Below are positions 1 through 5,757 of a stretch of 64,000 bases of DNA, piece by piece. A program made the translations under genes and the position numbers. Every line of letters begins with the position of its first letter. Position 1 is the first letter of the stretch. This stretch comes from Albibacterium profundi (lineage in GTDB: Bacteria > Bacteroidota > Bacteroidia > Sphingobacteriales > Sphingobacteriaceae), in the NCBI RefSeq assembly GCF_042159835.1, contig NZ_JBBVGT010000003.1:186001-250000 (forward strand), in the 5' to 3' direction. The notes below the pieces were generated by a model. That model was not told where the DNA came from and did not search any database. It worked only from the letters and a program-made list of their open reading frames with translations.

Positions 1-414
1 ATTGCTATATTCGGATGGGCGTCTTTGGTTCCGGTCGCCAGTAAAAACAGCAATGGTCTCCACCGGGACTCTGTAACGATCGAGCAAACGGTAGTAATAC
101 TGAAAAATTCTGAAGGCAAAATCCTCCTGGCTGCCTCCCTCGATCTCGGTATGGATGAGGATCCATTTCTCCGAGCCGTCCTTCAGGTAAACCTTTGCCA
201 ACAGGTCGGCTATCCGCTTCCCCTTTTTCTTCTCACGGTTTGGGATTATCTCCAGCAGTTCCTTGTCCATAAACTGGAAGCCTCTTTCAAGGTCAAAAAT
301 CGTATCCGCATCTGGATAGAGGAACCGCAGGAAATCTTGAAAGTTCTCCTCGAATGCGCCCTTCAGCAGTTCATCGTTCTGCCGACGGGGCTTTGGTGTT
401 CGGTGATTGGTCAT
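1..414 (-). CDS. Rpn/PD-(D/E)XK family nuclease, partial (3' end outside window)
   Basis: Reading the minus strand from an ATG at 414 gives 138 codons with no stop before the window edge, so the C-terminus is missing. The protein starts MTNHRTPKPRRQNDELLKGA and carries a D70...E90-x-E92 arrangement (around IADLLAKVYLKDG and ILIHTEIEGG), the layout of the PD-(D/E)XK nuclease fold in the Rpn (recombination-promoting nuclease/putative transposase, PF12784-like) family. Rpn proteins are DNA endonucleases often found in multiple copies in genomes and linked to recombination or defence. The plus-strand ORF over the same bases is a shadow. It sits next to a DUF1016 fragment, another PD-(D/E)XK family. 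Family assignment is by eye; activity is not known. Confidence 0.75.
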   Translation of the reverse strand, partial: MTNHRTPKPRRQNDELLKGAFEENFQDFLRFLYPDADTIFDLERGFQFMDKELLEIIPNREKKKGKRIADLLAKVYLKDGSEKWILIHTEIEGGSQEDFAFRIFQYYYRLLDRYRVPVETIAVFTGDRNQRRPSEYSN

Positions 415-418
415 GTGC

Positions 419-426
419 TAAAGATA
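419..426 (-). promoter_or_regulatory. Putative -7 element of the Rpn-type gene
   Basis: On the minus strand TATCTTTA, one base off the Bacteroidetes -7 consensus TAnnTTTG, ends only 4 bases before the ATG at 414. If used, the transcript would be leaderless or nearly so. No clear -33 TTTG was found. Confidence 0.35.
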
Positions 427-455
427 CGAAATCTTCAGTTTAAATACTAATAAAT

Positions 456-734
456 TTAGCAATTGTAGTCGACTTGTTTTTGCTTTAATTCTACGTCAGC
501 TGCTTTCTCGTTTTGCACCCTCATTATCAGGCGATAATGTGTCCATGTTAATTCCCTACGCAGTGCGTAGGGTCTTTGATTGGCCGGAAAAGTAAGATAG
601 AATTTTCTGAAGTTTTCGAGATTAGCAACCGAAAAGCCTTTACCCAGTTCTTCACCTAATACTTGAGAAAGCTCTTTTATAATCCCTTCTCCATAAGCAG
701 CTCTGACTTCTCCTTGTTGCTCTTCTTTGAAAGA
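456..734 (-). pseudogene. DUF1016 (YhcG-type) N-terminal domain fragment
   Basis: An open minus-strand stretch of 92 codons, from just after an in-frame TAA at 735-737 to a TAA at 456-458, has no start codon near its beginning. It reads EEQQGEVRAAYGEGIIKELS, then GKGFSVANLENFRKFYLTFP and ELTWTHYRLIMRVQNEKA. These match the conserved N-terminal domain of DUF1016/YhcG proteins (large PD-(D/E)XK nuclease-domain proteins of about 350 residues). The first 20 or so residues and the whole nuclease half are absent, so this is a remnant. The C-terminal residues after NEKA no longer resemble the family. Loss of the expected FY after NEKA suggests a frameshift or deletion there. Confidence 0.75.
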
Positions 735-758
735 TTATAAAAAAAAGTTAGGTAACGA

Positions 759-1100
759 TCAATCGAAATACTCCCATTTTCCAGTTTCTAGACACCGCTT
801 AAGATGTTTGTATTTAACCGGTCGAAAATTTTTAGGTCTGAACCTTTTGAGAATGAACATTAACCCCTCAGGAGAAACATGCTCCCGATAATTGAATTCT
901 TCTACGATAATTGAATTCTTCTACGTAGATATCAAAGTGTTCAAAAAAATCTTCAATAAATTCGCTCGCATCATCACCAGAGATCTTCATGAAATATTCC
1001 ATTACGGTGTCGTCTTCGAGCTTTGAAAGCTTCTTCACATCGTATTTGTCTTTTAAAAAAGCATTCAGTTCTTCAATCGTTCGTTCTTTTTTTTCTTCAT
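759..1100 (-). pseudogene. DUF1493-like gene broken by tandem duplication
   Basis: The minus strand reads NEEKKERTIEELNAFLKDKY, later MKISGDDASEFIEDFFEHFD, then IYVEEFNYR and goes out of frame at a 19-bp tandem duplication (886-923). Removing one repeat copy restores EFNYREHVSPEGLMFILKRF and a C-terminus GKWEYFD with TGA at 759-761. The DDA-E-F--EFF--F pattern and the S/YFxPEG step fit DUF1493 small acidic proteins of unknown function. The start is also off: the only ATG (1098-1100) is out of frame with the body across a run of eight A, so a second slip is likely. The restored protein would be about 110 residues. Family call moderate; frameshift itself is directly visible. Confidence 0.7.
886..925. 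repeat. 19-bp tandem direct duplication
   Basis: The unit cgataattgaattcttcta occurs at 886-904 and again at 905-923, followed by cg as the start of a third copy. As 19 is not a multiple of 3 it shifts the reading frame of the DUF1493-like gene. Each unit contains GAATTC. Confidence 0.95.
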
Positions 1101-1130
1101 TACCTTTGAAGGCTGATCTGAGGTTCTATA

Positions 1131-1403
1131 TTAATCTTTAGGGAACACCTTATATATGTCATTTCTCTTTACAAATCGAGCCAATTCAATGACGCCATCA
1201 TCTTTATAAAACCCTAATCGATAATCGGCAACTCTCCATTGATAAGCAGAAGAAAACCCTTTTAATTTTTTAACATTGGAAAGCTCCTCCAAACTTTCAG
1301 AATCTTCAAGCTCAACGATAAATTCCTTGATTTTGGTTTTCAATTTTTTATCATTGAGTTTTTTAATATCGACTAAAAAGCTTCGTAAAAAAACAATTTC
1401 CAT
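1131..1403 (-). CDS. RelE/ParE family toxin
   Basis: A 90-residue protein with the small RelE/ParE fold: an N-terminal strand-helix (EIVFLRSFLVDIKKL), a basic middle KKLKGFSSAYQWRVADYRL, and C-terminal ELARFVKRNDIYKVFPKD. The W-R-V-x-D-Y-R-L-G-F strand is the hallmark of the family, which includes ribosome-dependent mRNA endonucleases and gyrase inhibitors; which of the two this is cannot be told. Its ATG (1401-1403) overlaps the antitoxin stop by one base (TGATG), which implies translational coupling. The complete reading frame and intact partner suggest a functional module within an otherwise decayed region. Confidence 0.88.
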   Translation of the reverse strand: MEIVFLRSFLVDIKKLNDKKLKTKIKEFIVELEDSESLEELSNVKKLKGFSSAYQWRVADYRLGFYKDDGVIELARFVKRNDIYKVFPKD

Positions 1404-1657
1404 CAGTTCAAATTGTCCATTACTTCCTCACGGCTTACCACTTGGGTTCTGTCAGACTGTTGCATAAGCAACAGCAAGCCCAAATCTTCCTTTTCTTCGT
1501 CGGACAATGCTTTTAAGCGTTCTTTTTCTTTATATTCTACATAAAAAGAAACAGCTTTTTCCATAATAGCTTTAACGCTCGTTTCTTCAAATGCAGACAG
1601 CAATTTTAGTTTAGTCAGAACCTTTTCGTCGATGTCGATGTTTTTTCTCATTTTCAT
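1403..1657 (-). CDS. Antitoxin of the RelE/ParE module
   Basis: An 84-residue protein upstream of and overlapping the toxin gene. MRKNIDIDEKVLTKLKLLSA followed by EETSVKAIMEKAVSFYVEYK resembles the ribbon-helix-helix DNA-binding N-terminus of short antitoxins (a beta strand with I-D-I, then two helices). The C-terminal part (MQQSDRTQVVSREEVMDNLN) is acidic/polar and likely wraps the toxin. Two ATGs at the start (MKM) lie 6 bases apart; either may be used. Autoregulation by the antitoxin is expected from the family and there are near-repeat AT-rich sequences just upstream. Confidence 0.82.
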   Translation of the reverse strand: MKMRKNIDIDEKVLTKLKLLSAFEETSVKAIMEKAVSFYVEYKEKERLKALSDEEKEDLGLLLLMQQSDRTQVVSREEVMDNLN

Positions 1658-1675
1658 ATAATTCTCTTGATTAAA

Positions 1676-1708
1676 ATATACACAATATATCTTATATACA
1701 CGATATAC
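1676..1708. promoter_or_regulatory. Possible toxin-antitoxin operator (direct near-repeats)
   Basis: Two copies of ATATACAC(A/G)ATATA lie about 18 bases apart immediately upstream of the antitoxin gene. Each half is weakly palindromic. A spacing near two helical turns with a location over the expected promoter is what an RHH antitoxin operator would look like. Inference only. Confidence 0.4.
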
Positions 1709-1779
1709 TCTCCATCGTTTCAGTTAGTTGTTTAAACGTCATATGACAGTCTCATTACACTTTTTTATCCCATTAATGC

Positions 1780-1787
1780 GATATTTG
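1780..1787 (+). promoter_or_regulatory. Possible -7 element GATATTTG
   Basis: GATATTTG, one base from TAnnTTTG, lies about 35 bases before a strong terminator hairpin with no gene in between. It could drive a very short RNA or be chance. The stretch 1658-2009 otherwise holds only the operator-like repeats, the terminator and the promoter of the next gene. Confidence 0.25.
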
Positions 1788-1820
1788 TAGTATCATAATT
1801 TAGGTTTATAATTGGTTAGT

Positions 1821-1853
1821 AAAGATCCCCATTCTCCCCGTTTGGGGATCTTT
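1821..1853 (+). terminator. Hairpin terminator with perfect 10-bp stem
   Basis: AAAGATCCCC (1821-1830) and GGGGATCTTT (1844-1853) form a perfect stem with a 13-base loop, followed by TTTCATTT. No gene precedes it on the plus strand and the toxin-antitoxin operon runs away from it, so it either ends a small RNA or is left from a lost gene. Confidence 0.7.
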
Positions 1854-1979
1854 CATTTCAGACTGTCTGCATGGGTAGATCTATCGCTAGCAATTCTTTG
1901 AATATGATAGTTACGATGTGGCACACTCGGTAATGAATGCTTCGTTGATACAAATATTGTTTTGAATAATATAAATCAT

Positions 1980-1987
1980 TATATTTG
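1980..1987 (+). promoter_or_regulatory. -7 element TATATTTG
   Basis: Exact Bacteroidetes -7 consensus TAnnTTTG, 22 bases before the ATG at 2010; an imperfect -33 (ATTG) lies 20 bases upstream. Confidence 0.55.
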
Positions 1988-2009
1988 AGTTGATTATAAC
2001 GACCTTCTT

Positions 2010-2399
2010 ATGAAACAGACTATACTCTCCGGTGTTATCATTTTATTTACTTGCGTAACACTTAACGCCCAAGAATTAGCAGTAAAAGGAAAAGTGATTA
2101 ATAAAAAAGGGACGGCTCTTCATTCCGATTTAGTAGATTTGGAAGGTTACGAAAAACGACAGATTATTGATGCTATTTTAAACCAATCCAAAGTAAAAGA
2201 TGACGAGGTTGTTATAGTAGATAGTGCAATCAATAAAAAAGAAGCTAACCCAATTAATTTGCCCAATGCTTATTACGGAGATAATTCTATCAAAATACCC
2301 AATCATTATGACCCTGAAAAAGATATTAGTATCAGACTTCCGAATGCTAATTTAAAAGGTATAGATAAAAAGAAAACTATTATTAAATTAACTCCATAG
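2010..2399 (+). CDS. Secreted protein of unknown function
   Basis: A 129-residue protein with a clear Sec signal peptide (MKQTILSGVIILFTCVTLNA, cut probably after NAQ). The mature part is polar: it begins ELAVKGKVINKKGTALHSDL, which recalls the first strand of carboxypeptidase-regulatory-like domains but is not followed by the rest of that domain. The C-terminal third repeats an IxLPNA-type motif (INLPNAYYGDN, IKIPNHYDPEK, IRLPNANLKGI), so a small strand repeat is possible. I do not recognise a family. A good -7 element lies upstream. The stop TAG is followed in the same frame by a HigA-like relic. Confidence 0.6.
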   Translation: MKQTILSGVIILFTCVTLNAQELAVKGKVINKKGTALHSDLVDLEGYEKRQIIDAILNQSKVKDDEVVIVDSAINKKEANPINLPNAYYGDNSIKIPNHYDPEKDISIRLPNANLKGIDKKKTIIKLTP

Positions 2400-2642
2400 T
2401 TCAATATACATCCTGGTGAAATATTAAATGAGGAGTTCCTTGTGCCAATGAAGATTACTGCCTATCGTTTGGCCAAGAAAACTGGAATTCCCCAAATCCG
2501 TATATCGCAAATCATAAATGCCCAACGTCGAATTACGGCAGATACAGCAATTCGTCTGAGCCGTTTCTTTGGAAATTCGGTCAAATTTTGGCTCGGAATT
2601 CAGGATGATTATGATATTCGTACGAGTACCCGCCAAACGTAG
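2400..2642 (+). pseudogene. higA: HigA-type antitoxin relic without start codon
   Basis: Directly after the TAG of the preceding gene, and in the same frame, the sequence reads NIHPGEILNEEFLVPMKITA then YRLAKKTGIPQIRISQIINA and QRRITADTAIRLSRFFGNS with the ending FWLGIQDDYDIR. This is a full XRE helix-turn-helix HigA antitoxin from its IHPGE motif onward, but no ATG, GTG or TTG precedes IHPGE in frame; the first usable starts (GTG 2442, ATG 2448) would remove the first helix. There is no HigB toxin next to it. The C-terminus is short (stops 10 residues after DDY). Most likely a 5'-truncated relic; expression only by readthrough of TAG or an internal start. Confidence 0.75.
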
Positions 2643-2719
2643 AAACCCGCCGACAAGGCACTGAATCAGGCGGTGCAGAAGAGCCAGTTGCCAACCAGTG
2701 AATATATAATTACAAATAG

Positions 2720-2894
2720 TAAAGCTAACGTGTTTTGGGATTAATTCCTTACCTTTAAGGTGATGTTCAAATAAATACCCTGTAAAGGGACTTTATTTAA
2801 ATTAGCCAATAAATAAAACTAAAAAGCAATTATGAAAAAACATGCGATGTTAATCCTAGCTGTTAGCTTGGGCAAATAACCTTAAAAGTTATTC
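2720..2894 (+). repeat. Duplicated promoter-leader, copy 1
   Basis: This leader and 3712-3850 are close copies and each precedes one of two paralogous genes. Shared elements in order: TTCCTTACCTTTAAGG-type -7 box (TACCTTTA 2750-2757), GTGATGTTCAAATAAATA, a small stem (CCCT-gtaa-AGGG flanked by AAATAAA and TTTATTT), then AGCTGTTAGCTTGGGCAAAT just before the gene. Copy 1 holds about 45 extra bases that contain the start of a 15-codon ORF (2832-2879). Confidence 0.75.
2832..2879 (+). other. 15-codon leader ORF MKKHAMLILAVSLGK
   Basis: ATG to TAA, 15 codons, ending 15 bases before the downstream gene. The sequence resembles the first part of a signal peptide. The second leader copy (3712-3850) keeps the 3' half of this ORF (AGCTGTTAGCTTGGGCAAAT) but lacks the ATG. 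So it is either a leader peptide unique to copy 1 or, more likely, the truncated head of a lost secreted protein. Confidence 0.3.
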
Positions 2895-3578
2895 ATGCGT
2901 CAACATCTTTTTATAATATGTTTAGCAATAATCCTGTTAGAAGTGATCTCTATTCTTTCCAGCATATTTATGTTAGTTAGAGATTCAATCGTTAGCCCTG
3001 AAGTTCGTGCCGAGAAAACAACGTTATACCGGAAACTATTCACGGACAGTGTACAGGACAGTTTACGTTCAGATAACACTTTCTTCTACGATTATCGCGA
3101 ACCTTTTTCCATTTTCACTTACAAAGAAGATGGAAATAGATTCAAGATCATTATATGGAAGTATGCAACGAAGGCTCTTGACGATCCTCTATCTGTGATT
3201 TTAACAGAAACACAGTATTCGCTGGATTTGGGAAGTCAGGTTTATCAAGGCGTTAAGGCTGGCTATTACGATATTATGATAACAAAGGATTCGGTGCCAA
3301 CTATTAGGAACATGTACTTGAATCTGGAAGGGGACGATGTCGTAAAAATCGAAGATGATAAGATGCTTATATATCGATTAATCCCAGAGGAAATAACTGT
3401 CAGCAATAAAAAAGAGGGGAATGAAATCTGGAAGATCGAAAATGTGCTCCACGATAAGTATAAGGATCGCGCGGAAGTAGCTTTCTTTTCGGATGGGACG
3501 CAGTGCTATCTAGGTTTTCTATTTCCATTAATCAGAAATTCACCTAATAAGGTTTCATTGGCGAACTTGTTAAAATAG
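2895..3578 (+). CDS. Membrane-anchored protein of unknown function, paralog 1
   Basis: A 227-residue protein with one N-terminal membrane segment (residues 4-27, FIICLAIILLEVISILSSIF) and an extracytoplasmic domain rich in aromatic and charged residues. No lipobox Cys is seen. It is a close paralog of the gene at 3851: the C-terminal 130 residues are nearly identical (GVKAGYYDIMITKDSVPTIR, then NVLHDKYKDRAEVAFFSDGT) while the N-terminal 40 residues and the extreme C-terminus differ. Both copies are intact. It has its own promoter-leader, so it may be expressed apart from the operon at 3851-8556. I do not recognise a family. Confidence 0.65.
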   Translation: MRQHLFIICLAIILLEVISILSSIFMLVRDSIVSPEVRAEKTTLYRKLFTDSVQDSLRSDNTFFYDYREPFSIFTYKEDGNRFKIIIWKYATKALDDPLSVILTETQYSLDLGSQVYQGVKAGYYDIMITKDSVPTIRNMYLNLEGDDVVKIEDDKMLIYRLIPEEITVSNKKEGNEIWKIENVLHDKYKDRAEVAFFSDGTQCYLGFLFPLIRNSPNKVSLANLLK

Positions 3579-3711
3579 AAAATAATTGTCAGTGCACTCC
3601 CGCACAGCTCTGAGAGCCTAAAATTGGATGGTTGAACAGGAAATTGTTAGGTATGCATGTACAATCAAAACGAAAGTGATTATGTTATTGATATTTGTAT
3701 TTATAATTAGA

Positions 3712-3850
3712 AGTAGTAAAGTCAATATATTTTTGGATTAAATTCTTACCTTTAAGGTGATGTTCAAATAAATACCCTGTAATGGGATCTTTATTTAAAC
3801 TAGCCGATCCAAGCTGTTAGCTTGGGCAAATAACCTAAATAAAAGTATTC
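3712..3850 (+). repeat. Duplicated promoter-leader, copy 2
   Basis: Second copy of the leader at 2720-2894. The -7 box TACCTTTA is at 3747-3754. The stem is kept with base changes (CCC-tgtaat-GGG inside AAATAAA/TTTATTT), about 45 bases are missing before AGCTGTTAGCTTGGGCAAAT, and a short hairpin CCAAGC-tgtt-AGCTTGG forms at the junction. It drives the four-gene stretch starting at 3851. Confidence 0.7.
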
Positions 3851-4531
3851 ATGCGAAAAAACCTTTTTGTAATATCTGCAGCTGTCTTTCTCTTATGTAT
3901 AGTTGCTCTTCTTTCTGGTGTATTTAAAGCGGGTAAAAACCTGATAGATAATCCGGATGTTCGGTCAGAAAAGACGACATTATATCGAGACCTGTTTAAG
4001 GAAGATATTCAGGATAGTCTACGGTCAGATAATACGTCTTTCAATGAATATCAGGAACCTTATTCAGTTTTTACTTATAAAGATGCAGGCAACAAATTTA
4101 GGATCATTGTATGGAAGTACGCAACGAAGGCTCTCGATGACCCTTTGCCTGTAACCTTAACGGAGACGCAAAACTCACGGGCAATAGGTCAGATTTACAA
4201 AGGCGTTAAGGCTGGCTATTACGATATTATGATAACAAAGGATTCAGTGCCAACTATTAAGAATATGTACCTGAATCTGAAAGGGGATGATATTGTAAAG
4301 ATCGAATACGACGGGAAGCTTATATATCGACTAATCCCAGAAAAAATATCCGTCAGCAATAAAAAAGGAGGGAATGAAATCTGGAAGGTCGAGAATGTGC
4401 TCCACGATAAGTATAAGGATCGCGCAGAGGTAGCTTTCTTTTCGGATGGGACGCAGTGCTATCTAGGTTTCCTCATTCCTCTGAGAAAGAATACAGCTAA
4501 TGAGGTTTCATTGGCGAACTTGTTAAACTAG
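3851..4531 (+). CDS. Membrane-anchored protein of unknown function, paralog 2
   Basis: A 226-residue paralog of the upstream gene with a single N-terminal membrane segment (FVISAAVFLLCIVALLSGVF) and the same extracytoplasmic domain. It is first in a tight run: 8 bases to the propeller gene and then 3 bases to the barrel gene. That spacing implies one transcript and a shared task at the cell envelope. The high nucleotide identity of the 3' halves of both paralogs against diverged 5' ends suggests recent duplication or gene conversion. Function unknown; topology predicts the bulk in the periplasm. Confidence 0.65.
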   Translation: MRKNLFVISAAVFLLCIVALLSGVFKAGKNLIDNPDVRSEKTTLYRDLFKEDIQDSLRSDNTSFNEYQEPYSVFTYKDAGNKFRIIVWKYATKALDDPLPVTLTETQNSRAIGQIYKGVKAGYYDIMITKDSVPTIKNMYLNLKGDDIVKIEYDGKLIYRLIPEKISVSNKKGGNEIWKVENVLHDKYKDRAEVAFFSDGTQCYLGFLIPLRKNTANEVSLANLLN

Positions 4532-4539
4532 AAATTGCA

Positions 4540-5754
4540 ATGAAAATATTTGGAACTATTCTTCTATTAACGTTCTACCTAACTTCCCTCGCACAAGAAG
4601 AAATAGTTACTCAAACTTTAAGAATCGATATACCGAATGCCCGTGGCGCGACAGTGTCAGAAGTGTTTGAGGAGGTAAACTATATTCCGCTGGAAAGCAA
4701 CAAAGTCAGCCTGTTCAATAAAATTGACCAGCTGCTTGTCACTGATCAATACTACGTCATTCTGGATAGGGTTGGTAATGCAATCCTTATTTTTGAAAAG
4801 GACGGAACCTTTCATGCAAAGATCGACCGCATCCCCAAACGGAAGAAGCCGTCCTATCCCAGTACTATGTTTCAGGTCATTTCAGTCGACCAAGTCCGCA
4901 AGGAGATCATCACATACAGCAGTTTTGGTGAATATGCTGGGTTTCTTTATGTTTTCGATGTGGACGGCAATTTTCTGAGAGAACAGAAGGTAGAGGCGAA
5001 CATAAGTGAATTTATAAGCATCGGATCCGGAAGGTTGATTGCGTACGATTCGCCGCCCGATGAAGCAGGGGATAAAGACACAACGTACGCCTTGACATAT
5101 ATTGAACCCGATGGTGCGCTCGGCAAAAAATATTTCCCGCACAATTTCTATCTGCCTTCGGATGATAGGTGGTCGGATGATAATAACCTGTATCCTTTTG
5201 GTGATGGCACAAAGGTGCTGTCCAAAGAATTCTATCAATATGAGGTTATAGAACTTGATTCCGGAGGTATTGTAGCCAAATATAATTTCGTATTGCCCAT
5301 GTCATATTCGTTGCCTAAAGACTTTTTGACGAACACAGAATATGACAACCGTCGCGAGGAATTTATAAAAAGTAACCCGTCCGTCGTTTACAGTCTCAGT
5401 CACCTTTACCGGATAGACGACTACCTTCTGTTCCATACTGCCAATTTTGATCATGTTGATAAAAAGCGAGACCTGATTTATCACTTAAAGACGGGGACTC
5501 TCTTATCATACAGGCATATCCAACCTGATTCATCCAATAGTTATCTGCCTGTTTATAATATCGTGGCGAAGGTGCAAGCCGCTGATCAAGAGCATTTCTA
5601 TACGTCGATCTCTTCGTCTTACATGTTCATGGAATATAGGGAAAATAAAAGACGGAACCCTGTTTACAATGACGTGCTTACCCAATATTTCACTGCTGGA
5701 TCTAGAAATGATAATCCGGTGATTATTCAGATGAAATTAAAAGAGGGTTTATAA
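4540..5754 (+). CDS. 6-bladed beta-propeller protein
   Basis: A 404-residue exported protein (signal peptide MKIFGTILLLTFYLTSLAQ). After EVFEEVNYIPLESNKVSLFN comes IDQLLVTDQYYVILDRVGNA and ILIFEKDGTF, the entry pattern of the Bacteroidetes 6-bladed beta-propeller family (BF3872-type), with further VxxVDxxRKxIxTYS and FLYVFDVDGNFLREQKV blades. Members are thought to be surface or periplasmic binding proteins and are often next to TonB-linked barrels. Here the usual IGRIGQGPGEY step is replaced by IDRIPKRKKPSYPS. It is 8 bases after paralog 2 and 3 bases before a barrel gene. The ligand is unknown. Confidence 0.72.
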   Translation: MKIFGTILLLTFYLTSLAQEEIVTQTLRIDIPNARGATVSEVFEEVNYIPLESNKVSLFNKIDQLLVTDQYYVILDRVGNAILIFEKDGTFHAKIDRIPKRKKPSYPSTMFQVISVDQVRKEIITYSSFGEYAGFLYVFDVDGNFLREQKVEANISEFISIGSGRLIAYDSPPDEAGDKDTTYALTYIEPDGALGKKYFPHNFYLPSDDRWSDDNNLYPFGDGTKVLSKEFYQYEVIELDSGGIVAKYNFVLPMSYSLPKDFLTNTEYDNRREEFIKSNPSVVYSLSHLYRIDDYLLFHTANFDHVDKKRDLIYHLKTGTLLSYRHIQPDSSNSYLPVYNIVAKVQAADQEHFYTSISSSYMFMEYRENKRRNPVYNDVLTQYFTAGSRNDNPVIIQMKLKEGL

Positions 5755-5757
5755 AAA

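Noticed and set aside
25..450. Plus-strand 141-codon ORF
   Set aside because: It is the shadow of the minus-strand Rpn-type nuclease gene, whose protein sequence has the recognisable family pattern.
886..925. CRISPR repeat
   Set aside because: Only two head-to-tail copies with no spacer, so a simple tandem duplication.
2643..2719. GC-richer stretch coding for KALNQAVQKSQLPTSEYIIT
   Set aside because: An open frame of about 30 codons without start or recognisable family; might be the tail of a lost gene but not supported.
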